From: CAVTJL01 sp963828215
GTDB taxonomy: Bacteria; Pseudomonadota; Alphaproteobacteria; Geminicoccales; Geminicoccaceae
Reading direction: 5' to 3'
Length of the DNA stretch: 64,000 nucleotides
Assembly (NCBI GenBank): GCA_963828215.1
Contig: CAWHFO010000052.1
Span: 124,001 to 188,000, forward strand
Positions 39,429 through 50,000 of the stretch are shown here, piece by piece. Each line of letters starts with the position of its first letter. Positions within the stretch are counted from its first letter, which is position 1. The position numbers were made by a program, and so were the translations under genes. A model generated the notes under the pieces. That model was given only the letters and a program-made list of their open reading frames with translations. It made no database searches and had not been told where the DNA came from.

Positions 39429-42400
39429 GCGTCTCCGCCCCCTTCATCCGTCGCCCGATCGCGACCGGGCTTCTCGCGGTGGCGGTGCTGCTGGGCGGCC
39501 TCCTGGGCTATCGCGGCCTCTCGGTCTCGTCGCTGCCGCAGGTCGACTTCCCGACGATCCAGGTGACGACGCGGCTGCCGGGCGCCGACCCAGACACCAT
39601 GATGGCGCTCGTCACGGCCCCGCTCGAGCGCCAGCTGGGTCAGATCCCCTCGCTCGAATTCGATGATCTCGACCAGCTCCATGGGGCTGAGCCAGGTCAC
39701 GCTGCAGTTCGCGCTCGGCCGCGACATCGACGGGGCGGCCCAGGACGTCCAGGCGGCGATCAACGGGGCCGGCGGCTCGCTGCCGAAGAACCTCCCCTAT
39801 CCGCCCACCTATTCCAAGGTGAACCCGGCCGACACGCCGATCATCACGCTGGCGCTCACCTCGACCACCACGCCGGTGGGCAAGCTCAGCGACCTCGCCG
39901 ACACCTACCTCGCCCAGCGCCTGGCCGAGGTCTCGGGCGTCGGCCATGTGGAGGTGGCGGGCGGCGTGCGGCCCGCGGTGCGCATCCAGGCCGACCTGCC
40001 CCGGCTCGCGAGCTACGGGCTGGGCCTCGAGGATCTGCGCAACGCCATCGCCGCCGCCAATGTCGCGACACCCAAAGGCTCGTTCAACGGGCCCCAGAAG
40101 ACCTACGCCATCTCAGCCAACGACCAGATCCGCTCGGCCGCGGGCTATGGCGGGATCGTCGTCGCCTACCGCAACGGCGCCCCCGTCCAGCTCGAGGACG
40201 TGGCGCATATCGTGGACGGGCTCGAGAACAGCAGGGTCGCCGCCTGGTATCAGGGCACGCCCGCCGTCGTCATCGACGTGCAGCGCCAGCCCGGCGCCAA
40301 CATCATCCAGACGGTCGAGGGTATCCGCTCGATCCTGCCCAAGCTGCAGCGCGGCATCCCGGAAGGTGTCACGCTCTCCGTGGTGAGCGACCGCACCGGC
40401 ACGATCCGCGCCTCGGTCCACGACGTCCAGCTGACCCTCGTGCTGAGCGTGGCGCTGGTCGTGCTCGTCGTTCTTCTGTTCCTGCGCTCCGCCCGGGCCA
40501 CCTTCATCGCCGGCGTGGCCCTGCCCCTCTCGCTGATCGCCGCCTTCGGGGTCATGTGGCTCGCGGGCTTCAGCCTCGACAATCTCTCCTTGATGGCGCT
40601 CGCGATCGGCACCGGCTTCGTGATCGACGACGCCATCGTCATGATCGAGAACATCACGCGCCACATCGAGGCGGGCGAGACGCCGCTCGCCGCCGCCTTC
40701 AAGGGTTCGCGCGAGATCGGCTTCACCGTCGTCTCGCTCACCGTCTCGCTGGTCGCCGTCTTCATCCCGCTCCTCTTCATGACCGGCATCGTCGGCCGCC
40801 TCTTCCGCGAGTTCGCGCTCACGCTCACGATCGCGGTCGTCACCTCGGCCATCGTCTCGCTGACGCTGACGCCGATGATGTGCGGCCGGCTCCTGCGTGC
40901 CCGCGAGGACGCCCCGCCCGGCCTCCTCGTGCGCGCGACCGATCGCGTCCTGGACGGGCTCTTGGACCTCTATCGGCGGAGCCTCGCCTGGGTGCTCGAG
41001 CGGTGGACCATGACGCTCCTGGTCGCCGCCGCCACCCTCGTCGCCACCTTGGCCCTGTACATCATCGTGCCGAAGGGCTTCCTGCCGCTGCAGGACACGG
41101 GCCTGATCGAGGCCACCACCGAGGCCGGCCAGCAGGTCTCGTTCACGGAGATGCAGACGCTCCAGAAGCAGGTGGCCACCATCGTCCAGCGCGATCCCGG
41201 CGTCACCGGGGTCGTCTCGCTGGTCGGCGTGGGCCAGGAGAACGCCACTCCCAACACCGGCCACCTCGCGATCATCCTGCGCCCGCGGGACGAGCGCACC
41301 GAGGACGCGGCCACGATCATCGCGCGGCTCAAGCGGCAGGTGGCGCCGGTCCCGGGGGTCAGCGTCTTCTTCACCCAGGTGCAGGACATCCAGATCGGCA
41401 CGCGGGCGAGCCGCACGCAATACCAGTACACACTCGTCGACACGGACGCGGCCGAGCTGGCCCAATGGTCCGGGCGGCTGCTCGGGCGGCTGCAGCAGTC
41501 GCCGATGCTGCGGGACGTGGCCTCGGACCTGCAGGACCGGGGGCTCCAGGCGCTGGTCCAGGTGGACCGCACGGCGGCGGGGCGGCTCGGCGTCACCATG
41601 CAGGCGATCGACGACACGCTCTACGACGCCTTCGGCCAGCGCCAGGTCTCGACGATCTACGAGCAGGCGAACCAGTACCGCGTGATCCTCGAGGCCGATC
41701 CGCGCTATCCAGACCGACCCCGGCATGCTGGCCGGGCTCTACGTGCCCGGTGCCGACGGGGCACAGGTGCCGCTCGGCGCCCGTCGCGGCCGTCCGGCGC
41801 ACCACGGCGCCGCTGGCGGTGAGCCATGCCGAGCAGTTCCCGGCGGTGACGATCAGCTTCGACGTCGCCCCCGGCAGCTCGCTGGGCGCCGCGGTGGCGG
41901 CGGTGGCGGACGCCGAGCGGGCGATCGGGATGCCGGCCACCGTGGTCGGCAGCTATGCCGGCGACGCCGCCGAGTTCGCCGACTCGCTCGCCAGCACGCC
42001 CTGGCTGATCCTGGCGGCGGTGATCGCGATCTATATCGTCCTGGGCGTGCTCTACGAGAGCCTGATCCACCCGCTCACCATCCTCTCCACCCTGCCCTCG
42101 GCCGGCGTGGGCGCCCTCCTGGCGCTCATGCTCTTCGGGATGGACCTCTCGCTCGTGAGCCTGATCGGCATCATCCTGCTGATGGGGATCGTGAAGAAGA
42201 ACGCGATCATCATGATCGACTTCGCGATCGAGGCCGAGCGGAGCGGGCTCAGCCCGAAGGAGGCGATCTGGCGGGCCTGCCTGCTGCGCTTCCGTCCCAT
42301 CACGATGACGACGATGGCGGCGCTTCTGGGCGCCCTGCCGCTCGCCTTCGCCCACGGCATGGGTGCCGAGCTCAGGCAGCCGCTCGGCATCACCATCGTC

Positions 42401-42562
42401 GGCGGCCTGCTGCTGAGCCAGGTTCTCACCCTCTACACGACGCCGGTCATCTATCTGGCGATGGAGAGCCTGAAGCGCCTGCTCAGGCGTCGGGGTCGCC
42501 AGGAGGTGCTGGAGGTCCGGCCGCCGCGGCTCCGGGCGCTGGTCGAGGGGCCCGCCGAGTAG
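39425..42562 (+). CDS. RND multidrug pump subunit 1, MdtB-like (about three frameshifts)
   Basis: About 1045 aa, full length. It starts MSVSAPFIRRPIATGLLAVA, the standard RND N-terminus, with 12 helices and two periplasmic loops. The proton-relay region is GTGFVIDDAIVMIENITRHI. Extra bases near 39664, 41708 and 41772 break the frame; the rejoined parts are continuous with MISTSSMGLSQVTLQFALGR and GMLAGLYVPGADGAQVPLGA. Two different RND genes in tandem indicate a heterotrimeric MdtABC-like pump. Confidence 0.85.
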   Translation: MSVSAPFIRRPIATGLLAVAVLLGGLLGYRGLSVSSLPQVDFPTIQVTTRLPGADPDTMMALVTAPLERQLGQIPSLEFDDLDQLHGAEPGHAAVRARPRHRRGGPGRPGGDQRGRRLAAEEPPLSAHLFQGEPGRHADHHAGAHLDHHAGGQAQRPRRHLPRPAPGRGLGRRPCGGGGRRAARGAHPGRPAPARELRAGPRGSAQRHRRRQCRDTQRLVQRAPEDLRHLSQRPDPLGRGLWRDRRRLPQRRPRPARGRGAYRGRAREQQGRRLVSGHARRRHRRAAPARRQHHPDGRGYPLDPAQAAARHPGRCHALRGERPHRHDPRLGPRRPADPRAERGAGRARRSSVPALRPGHLHRRRGPAPLADRRLRGHVARGLQPRQSLLDGARDRHRLRDRRRHRHDREHHAPHRGGRDAARRRLQGFARDRLHRRLAHRLAGRRLHPAPLHDRHRRPPLPRVRAHAHDRGRHLGHRLADADADDVRPAPACPRGRPARPPRARDRSRPGRALGPLSAEPRLGARAVDHDAPGRRRHPRRHLGPVHHRAEGLPAAAGHGPDRGHHRGRPAGLVHGDADAPEAGGHHRPARSRRHRGRLAGRRGPGERHSQHRPPRDHPAPAGRAHRGRGHDHRAAQAAGGAGPGGQRLLHPGAGHPDRHAGEPHAIPVHTRRHGRGRAGPMVRAAARAAAAVADAAGRGLGPAGPGAPGAGPGGPHGGGAARRHHAGDRRHALRRLRPAPGLDDLRAGEPVPRDPRGRSALSRPTPACWPGSTCPVPTGHRCRSAPVAAVRRTTAPLAVSHAEQFPAVTISFDVAPGSSLGAAVAAVADAERAIGMPATVVGSYAGDAAEFADSLASTPWLILAAVIAIYIVLGVLYESLIHPLTILSTLPSAGVGALLALMLFGMDLSLVSLIGIILLMGIVKKNAIIMIDFAIEAERSGLSPKEAIWRACLLRFRPITMTTMAALLGALPLAFAHGMGAELRQPLGITIVGGLLLSQVLTLYTTPVIYLAMESLKRLLRRRGRQEVLEVRPPRLRALVEGPAE

Positions 42563-42568
42563 CGGCCC

Positions 42569-45500
42569 ATGAACATCTGCGAGCCCTTCATCCGCCGGCC
42601 GATCGCCACCTCGCTCCTCGCGGTGGCGCTCTTCCTCGTGGGTGCGGTGGCCTACGTCTTCCTGCCCGTGGCGCGCCTGCCGGACGTCGAGTTCCCGACG
42701 ATCCACATCAGGGCGAGCCAGCCCGGTGCCGATCCCGAGACGATGGCGGCGACGGTGGCGGCACCGCTGGAGCGGCGGCTGGGCGAGATCGCGGGCATCA
42801 CCGAGATGACGTCCTGAGCTCGCTCGGCGCCACCAGCATCACCGTGCAGTTCGAGCTCGGCCGCAACATCGATGCGGCAGCCCGAGACGTGCAGGCGGCG
42901 ATCAACGCGGCGATGACCGACCTGCCGGGCGACCTGCCGAGCCGGCCCGCCTTCTGGAAGGCCAACCCCGCGGCCTCGCCCGTGATGATCCTGGCCCTCA
43001 CCTCCGACACGATGACGCCGGGCGCCCTCTACGACGCGGCCGACACCGTGGTGGCCCAGCGCCTGTCCCAGGTGCCGGGCGTGGCCGAGGTGAGCATCAG
43101 CGGCGCCGAGCAGCCGGCGATCCGCGTGCGCGTCCGGCCCGACGCGCTGGCCGGTCTCGGCATCGGCCTCGACCAGGTAAGGACCGCCATCACCGACGCG
43201 ACCGAGGTGAGCCCGCTGGGCGCCATCGAGGGGCCGAGCCGGGCCGCCACCATCGCCACCAACGGCCAGCTTACCCGCCCCGAGGACTACGAGCCCATCG
43301 TCGTCAAGACGGCCTCGGGCACCATCGTCCGGCTGGACCAGATCGCCTCGATCGAGGAGGGCGTGCGCAACCGCTTCAACGCCGGCTGGCTCGACGATCG
43401 CCCGGCCATCCTCCTGATCATCCAGAAGGAGGCGGATGCCAACGCGATCGCGGTCGCCGATCGCATCAAGGCGCTCCTGCCCCAGCTCGGCCGCTGGATC
43501 CCGGCCGGCGTCGATGATCCATATCCTCTCCGACAGGACGATCTCGATCAGGGCCAGCGTCCGCGAGCTGCAGCTCACGCTCGCCGCCTCGATCGGGCTC
43601 GTCATGCTGGTCGTGCTGCTCTTCCTCAGGCGCGCCGTCCCGACGCTCGCCGCCGGCATCACGGTGCCGCTGTCGCTCGCCGGCACGGTGGCGGTGATGT
43701 GGCTCGCGGGATTCAGCCTCGACAACCTCTCCTTGATGGCGCTCACCGTCTCGGTGGGCTTCGTCGTCGACGACGCGATCGTCATGATCGAGAACGTCCA
43801 CCGCAATCTCGAGGCGGGTCTCAAGCCCTTCGCGGCCACGCTGGAGGGTGCAAGGCAGATCGGCTTCACGGTCGTCTCGATCACGCTCTCGCTCGTCGCC
43901 GCCTTCATCCCGATCCTCCTGATGGGGGGCATCCTGGGCCGCCTCCTGCGCGAGTTCTCGCTCACCCTGGCGTTCGCGGTGCTGATCTCGGCCGTGATCT
44001 CGCTCTCGGTCACGCCGATGATCTGCGCCCATTGGATCAGACGGTCGCCGCGCCGGCGCGAGACCCGGCTCGACCGCTGGATCGAGCCGCCGCTCGAGGC
44101 CATCTCGGCCGGCTACGCCCGCAGCCTCGACTGGGCGCTCCGCCACTGGCCGGCGATGCTGGCCGTCACGGCACTCGCCCTCGTGCTCACCGTCTGGCTC
44201 TTCAAGACGGCGCCCACGGGCTTCTTTCCCCAGGGCGACAACGGCCTCATCGCCACCGCGACCGTGACGCCGCCCGGCACCTCCTTCCCCGCGACCGAGG
44301 CGCTCCAGCGCCGGGTCGCCCGGACCATCCTCGGGGATCCGGCGGTGGAGGCGCTGGGCTCCTTCGTCGGCACCTCGGGCGCCTATTCGGGCGGCAATGC
44401 CGGCCGCATCTACATCACCTTGAAGCCCCTGGGCGAGCGTCGCGCGAGCGTGCACGAGGTCATCGACCGCCTGCGGCCCGAAGCTCGAGCGGATCGTCGG
44501 CATCAGGACGCTACATGTTCCCGATGAGGGACCTGCCGGTCGGCGGCAGGTACAGCAATGCCAGCTACCAGTTCACCCTCTGGAGCCCCGACCTCGACAT
44601 CCTCCAGCACTGGGTGCCGATCGTCCTCGACCGCTTCCGCAAGCTGCCGGGCCTTCTGGACGTCTCGACCGATCGCGAGGAGGGCGGGCCCGAGGTGCAC
44701 CTCGTGATCGACCGGCTGGCCGCGGCCCGGCTCGGCGTCAGCGTCCAGGTGATCGACGCGGCGCTCGACAATGCCTTCTCGCAGCGCCAGATCTCGACGA
44801 TCTATGGCGAGCGCAACCAGTACCGCGTCGTCCTCGAGGTCGATCCCAAAAGGCAGGAGGGGCCGGACAGCCTCGCCCACATCTTCGTGCCGGGCGACGA
44901 CGGCAAGCAGGTGCCCATCTTGAGCGTCGTCAAGCTCGAGCGCTCGACGGCACCGCTCGTCGTCAACCACCAGGGCCAGTTCCCCTCCGTCACCATCACC
45001 TACAATCTGGCCGACGGCGTGGCGCTCGGGACCTCGCTGGACCGCATCCAGGAAATGATGGACAGCCTCCACCGGCCGGACGACCTGCACGCCGAGCCCG
45101 CGGGCGACGCCAGGCAGCTCGTCCGCAACCAGCGGAGCCAGCCTCTTCTCCTCCTGGCCGCGATCATCGCCGTCTATATCGTGCTGGGCATCCTCTACGA
45201 GAGCCTCGTGCACCCGATCACGATCCTCTCGACCCTGCCCTCGGCCGGCCTGGGTGCCCTCCTGGCGCTCCGCCTCACCGGCAACAGCCTCACGATCATA
45301 GCACTCATCGGCCTCGTGCTGCTGATCGGCATCGTGAAGAAGAACGGCATCATGCTCGTCGACTTCGCGCTCGCGGCCGAGCGCGAGCGGGGCCTCCGGC
45401 CGGCCGCGGCGATCCGTGCCGCCGCCATCGAGCGCTTCCGGCCGATCACCATGACGACGCTGGCGGCGCTCATGGGCGCCATCCCGCTCGTCGTCATCTC

Positions 45501-45699
45501 CGGCCCCGGCTCCGAGCTGCGCCAGCCGCTGGGCATCACCATCATCGGCGGGCTCGTCGTCTCGCAGCTGCTGACGATCTACACCACGCCCGTCATCTAT
45601 CTCGTGCTGGACCGCCTGAGGCATCGCGTCGGCCGGCCGCTGGGCGGCACGCGGCTTGCGACGGCGGGAGCGCGGCCAGAAGGTGGAGGATCGGCGTGA
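42569..45699 (+). CDS. RND multidrug pump subunit 2, MdtC-like (about four frameshifts)
   Basis: About 1040 aa. It starts MNICEPFIRRPIATSLLAVA. The proton-relay helix is VSVGFVVDDAIVMIENVHRN. Breaks lie near 42815, 43512, 44475 and 44512; corrected joins include VHEVIDRLRPKLERIVGIRT and TYMFPMRDLPVGG. The C-terminal helices are intact (LIGIVKKNGIMLVDFALAAE). It pairs with the preceding gene and shares a GTGA overlap with the amidase gene downstream. Confidence 0.85.
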
Positions 45700-47046
45700 G
45701 CGGCGACGGGACAAAAACGGCGGCGAGCCGCCTCGAGGCGTGCCTGGCGCGGATCGGGGCGCTCGATGCGCGGCATCGCGCCTTCATCACCGTGATGGCC
45801 GAGGAGGCACGGGCAACCGCGGCCGCTCTCGACAGGGCCGCCGCCGGCACCCCGCCCGGCCCCCTCCACGGCCTGCCCATCGCGATCAAGGACGCGATCG
45901 ACGTGGCCGGCGTGCGCTGCACCGGCGGCTCGGCCCTGTTCCGGGACCGCATCGCCCAGCGGGACGCCTTCGTCGTCCGCCGCCTGCGCGAGGCCGGCGC
46001 CGTGATCGTCGGCAAGGCCAACCTCCACGAGCTCTGCTACGGCGGGACCACCCAGAACGTCTGGTTCGGCGCCTGCGGCAATGCCTGGGACGCCGGCCGC
46101 GTGCCCGGCGGGTCGAGCGGCGGGTCGGCCGTGGCGGTGGCGCTCGGCATGGCGGAGGCGGCGCTCGGCACCGACACCGGCGCCTCGGTCCGGCTCCCGG
46201 CGGCGCTGAACGGCATCACCGGCCTGCGCCCGACCGCCGGCGCCGTCTCCAACGGCGGCACGCTGGCCGTCAGCCCCCACCTCGACACGACCGGGCCCAT
46301 GGCCCGCTCCGTCGCCACCGTCGCCCGCGTCTTCTCGGTCATTTCCGACTACGACCCCGACGACCCGTCCTCGTCCCCGCACGCGCGGCCCGACGTCCTG
46401 GCCGGGCTCGAGACCGGCGTCCAGGGCCTGCGCGTCCTCGTCCCGACCAATCCCTTCTTCAGCGAGGTCGATCCCGGGATCGCCGAAGCGACCGAGGCCG
46501 TGGCGCTGGCGCTCGAGGCGGCGGGTGCCCGCCTCGTCCGGGCCCCCCTGCCGGACGCCGAGCTGGTCCTCGAGACCGCCATGCGCCTCGCCTATGTCGA
46601 CGCCGCCGCCCAGCACGAAAAGAATCTCCGGGAGCGGCCCGAGCTGATCTCGGAGCCGGTGCGCCGCCGGCTGGCGCCGGGCCTGGAGCTGCGGGCCGTC
46701 GACTATGCCCGCGCGCTGTCGTGGCTCCGGGCCTGGGAGCACCGGACGGCCCGCCTGCTCGACGAGGGCGCGGATCTCGTCCTCACCCCCACGACGCCCT
46801 GCACGGCACCGCCGATCGGCGACGAGGACCTGGTCGCGATCACCAGCCGCCTCAGCCGCTTCCTCTGGCTCTGGCCCGCCGCCCGCGTCCCGGCGCTTTC
46901 CCTCCCTTGCGGCCAGGACGCCCTGCGGCCTGCCCATCGGCGCCCAGCTCGCCGCCGCCCGCTGGCGCGAGCCTCTTTTATTTCGCGCGGCCCATGTCTG
47001 GCAGCGCGCCACCGACTGGCACCTCCGGGAGCCGCCGCCCGCCTGA
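45696..47046 (+). CDS. Amidase (amidase signature family; one frameshift)
   Basis: About 449 aa, GTG start with GGAGGAT upstream and a 4-bp overlap with the RND gene. The amidase-signature triad is present: Lys in LPIAIKDAIDVAG, Ser in PGGSSGGSAVAVALG, and the cis-Ser region LGTDTGASVRLPA. Near 46925 an extra C shifts the frame; the C-terminus reads GLPIGAQLAAARWREPLLFR and stops at 47046. It hydrolyses an amide of unknown identity. Coupling to an efflux operon is unusual. Confidence 0.8.
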
Positions 47047-47130
47047 GCGCCGCGCCGGCCCTGGCCGCCCCCCGCCGGATCGGCTATCACCGGCAAGGCG
47101 ACCCGGATCGCCATGGGAGGCAACGACCGA

Positions 47131-48301
47131 ATGACAAAAAACCTGAATATCGCGATGATCGGCGGCGGGTTCATGGGCAAGGCCCACGCCATGGCCTGCG
47201 CCGTCATGCCCATGTTCTTCTGGCCGGCCCCGGCCATCCCCGTGCGCAAGGTCATCGTCGACCTCGCCGAGGCCGACGCCGAGGACGGCCGCCGCCGCTT
47301 CGGCTTCGAGGAGGCCGCGACCGACTGGCGGGAGGTCGTCCGCCGCCCCGACATCGACATCGTCGACATCTGCACCCCCAACGACAGCCACGCCGCCATC
47401 GCCATCGCCGCCGCCGAGGCCGGCAAGCACATCCTCTGCGAGAAGCCGCTCGCCCGCTCGGGCGACGAGGCCAAGACCATGCTGGAGGCCGTCCAGCGGG
47501 CCGGCGTCACCGCCATGGTGGCCTTCAACTACCGCCGCACCCCCGCCGTGGCCCTCGCCCGCCAGCTCGTCCAGGAGGGCCGCATCGGCAAAATCCTGAA
47601 CTTTCGCGGCACCTACCTCCAGGACTGGTCGGCCGACCCCGACGGCCCCCGCTCCTGGCGCTTCCAGAAAAAAATCGCGGGCTCCGGCACGGTCGGCGAC
47701 ATCGGCACCCACGCCATCGACCTCGCCCGCTTCCTCGTCGGCGAGATTCTGTCAGTCAACGGCATGGTCCACACCTACATCTCGTCCCGGCCGCTCCAGA
47801 CGGGCGGCGTCGACCGCCTCGGCGCCGTGGACGGACCCGCCACGGGCCCGCGCGGCGAGGTCGACGTCGACGACGAGATGCTGACCCTCCTGCGCTTCGA
47901 GAACGGCGCCGTCGGCTCCATCGAGGCCACCCGCAACGCCCACGGCCGCCACAATTTTCTTACGTTCGAGATCCACGGGGAGCGGGGCTCGATCACCTTC
48001 AACTACGAGCGCCGGGACGAGCTCCAGGTCATGCTCGCCGACGATCCCCAGGACCACCGCGGCTTCCGCACCATCTACACCGGCCCCGCCCACCCCTACG
48101 GCCAGGGCCTCTGGCCGATCCCCGCCCTCGGCATCGGCTACGGCGACACGAAAACCATCGAGCTCTTCGAATTTCTTATCCGCCATCACCACCGGCCAGC
48201 CGGCCTCGCCCGACTTCCACGACGGCTACCGCATCTGCCGCATCGCCGACGCCATCCTCGAGTCGGGCCGGACGGGGGCATGGACGGAGATCGGGGCCTA
48301 A
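47131..48301 (+). CDS. Gfo/Idh/MocA-family oxidoreductase (frameshift near 3' end)
   Basis: About 389 aa. MIGGGFMGKAHAMACAVMPM is the Rossmann start and ILCEKPLARSG the EKP motif; the catalytic block is GDIGTHAIDLARFLVG. An extra C near 48181 breaks the frame; corrected, it ends FLIAITTGQPASPDFHDGYR and stops at 48301. ATG at 47131 is chosen (GGGAGG upstream); ATG at 47113 is possible. It is likely a sugar or inositol dehydrogenase, co-oriented with the amidase. Confidence 0.8.
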
Positions 48302-48433
48302 GACCGACCGCCTGGGTGACGACTCGCTCTGCAAGCCTGTGCGCCCTTCGACCGCTCGGCCTCGGGGTCTGGACAAGATGCGGTCTGCGAACCCGTCAGC
48401 GCGGCCCCCTGGCTCGCCCCGACCGCGGCGGAC

Positions 48434-48464
48434 CGAATTGAGCGGACTGTCACCGTAACTCCCG
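48434..48464 (-). repeat. Inverted outlying copy of the TTACGGTGACAGT repeat
   Basis: Read on the minus strand this is GGGAGTTACGGTGACAGT followed by a degenerate tail. It matches the 32-nt unit repeated at 50.0-50.2 kb in its first 18 bases, with one difference. It lies at the edge of the IS110 scar and at the left boundary of the accessory region. Confidence 0.7.
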
Positions 48465-48671
48465 GGCCCAGTAATGCGCCGAGCCGCAGGCCTCCATGGC
48501 CATGCGACACGGCGCCAGCCCTGCAAAGAAGCTCACCACCCCGTCCCGGCGCAGCCGCCGCCGCACCACCACCACCACCCCGCCGCGTCGACCCCCTTGA
48601 GCCTGGAAAACCGAGTTCGCGATGTCGAACCCGACCGTGCTAACCCCACCCATGGACGGACCCTCTCTCAA
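48450..48671 (-). pseudogene. IS110-family transposase N-terminal remnant
   Basis: The minus strand encodes STVGFDIANSVFQAQGGRRG, RRRLRRDGVVSFFAGLAPC and MEACGSAHYWARELR, the first ~70 residues of the IS110 DEDD transposase (first catalytic Asp in VGFDIA). It stops there; the rest of the gene is absent. It marks the left side of the accessory region. Confidence 0.8.
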
Positions 48672-49051
48672 GTGGCGTTCTCGACAACCACCACGCCACG
48701 GAACCTCGATGCCGGGGAGCAGGGGACGTCCACCCCATCACCGCAATTCGGAGTCGAACTTAGATGCTTGCGGGCTTGACCGGAGCGCCGAGTGTTTCAG
48801 ATCAAGTGCCGCAGCTGATGCCGCGAAATCGGCTTCGGTCGGCACCCGGGTGTAGATTAGTCGCGCGATGTATATAGCTGTACTTCTACCGAAAGTTATG
48901 TTAAGAGACCAGTGGTGTTGGCATGATGAGGGCGAAAGCCACATGGGCCGCGATCTCCGGCGTGTGCTCCGTACGTTCCGCTTGACATGAGCGACATGGA
49001 CCACAAAGAGTCGCGTTCGTAGCCCCTTGCGCCCCGGGGCACTACGGGTGG
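48672..49051. other. A/T-richer gap with no supported gene
   Basis: About 380 bp with visibly lower GC than the surroundings. A short frame at 48923 (MMRAKATWAAISGVCSVRSA) looks like the start of a signal peptide and ends at a TGA in the same frame as the following hypothetical gene. If that TGA is an error, the real start of that gene would be here. Otherwise I see nothing. Confidence 0.35.
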
Positions 49052-49411
49052 TTGGTAGAGGGAACCACCCACACTGGGAGGAAAGCTTACGTGTGCCCCG
49101 AGACGCACCATGCGCTTGTGACGATGGTCGCCGGCAGCTCACTTTATCTGTGGGACTTGTCGGAGGACGCCTCGTATCACACGGTTACCTCCCGAGCCTC
49201 CAGCGTTTCGAAGATAGTGCCGGGAGAGATCCTGACCGCTTTCTTCGAAGGTGGGCGGCTGATTTCTTTGGGGCCTGCCAACGAGTCCGATCTCACCGCG
49301 AAGAACATACAACTTTGCGTGCCGTTCAGGTCGCCGACGTCGGCTAGGACGCTCGGCCCGACAAGTGGTCAGCGACGCCTTCAATGGTTTTCTGGGACAG
49401 AAACGATCTAG
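49052..49411 (+). CDS. Hypothetical protein in the low-GC patch
   Basis: 119 aa as read from a TTG codon; I do not recognise it. Visible features are AYVCPETHHALVTMVAGSSL, YLWDLSEDASYHTVTS and a C-terminal basic segment. Codon use is far less GC-biased than in the neighbouring genes, so it was probably acquired. It may extend upstream to the signal-like sequence at 48923. It ends 17 bp before the frame of the papain-like gene. Confidence 0.4.
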   Translation: MVEGTTHTGRKAYVCPETHHALVTMVAGSSLYLWDLSEDASYHTVTSRASSVSKIVPGEILTAFFEGGRLISLGPANESDLTAKNIQLCVPFRSPTSARTLGPTSGQRRLQWFSGTETI

Positions 49412-49428
49412 CACGTCACTCCCATAGG

Positions 49429-49972
49429 ATCCAGCCGGGAGACATCATCGGGACTACGCCGAGAACCAGGCCGGACAGCTCATGAGTCCTTCCAAGATAA
49501 TCTCCGCCCAAGCGGAGGGCATTCCCAGAGCGGCTATCTCCCTGAGATCGTGCATGTCGCCATTTCGTTGGGCGGCCAATCGGTGATCGAGGCATTTCCG
49601 AAGGCGGGTGTTGTGAGGCGCGATCTCAAATCGAGGACAGGACGTGTCGTGGTACTTAGGCCCGACTGGCCCGATCCCATGAAGGACCCGGCGAGTGTGT
49701 GCCACTTGGCCCAGAGCAACGTTGGACAATCATACTCGACCATTGCTCAGGTGCTGCGCGGTTTTCTCTCGGGGATAGTGAGGAGGAGGCACATCCACAA
49801 CTCGGCAATTGCGGATGACATCATAATATGTTCGACGTTCGTCGTACGAATGTTTGATGACGCGCTCGTCCAAAAGAGCCCCTTCGATCTAGTTAGGCCC
49901 TGCTCGGGACTTCCGTACTTCTTGCCCGCCGACGTGGCGGCGGTCGGATCGCTAGCTCCGATCGATCCTTAG
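49429..49972 (+). CDS. Possible permuted papain-like (YiiX/NlpC-type) protein, one frameshift
   Basis: Two frames join near 49480. The first has IQPGDIIGTTPRTRPDSS, the second has SQSGYLPEIVHVAISLGGQS and VIEAFPKAGVVRRDLKSRTG. The order PGDI...HVA...VIEA...IADDIIICSTFVVRMF...LPADVA is that of YiiX/YaeF-type lipid- or peptidoglycan-linked cysteine hydrolases, where HVA carries the histidine and the later CST the cysteine. This is a pattern judgement, not a database match. The start is not clear. Low GC content suggests transfer. Confidence 0.4.
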
Positions 49973-50000
49973 CACAGCGCATATTGGAATTACGGTGATG

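Noticed and set aside
48923..49051. In-frame TGA as a selenocysteine codon in the low-GC hypothetical gene
   Set aside because: No SECIS-like hairpin directly after the TGA was apparent, and a reading error or a separate short frame is more likely.
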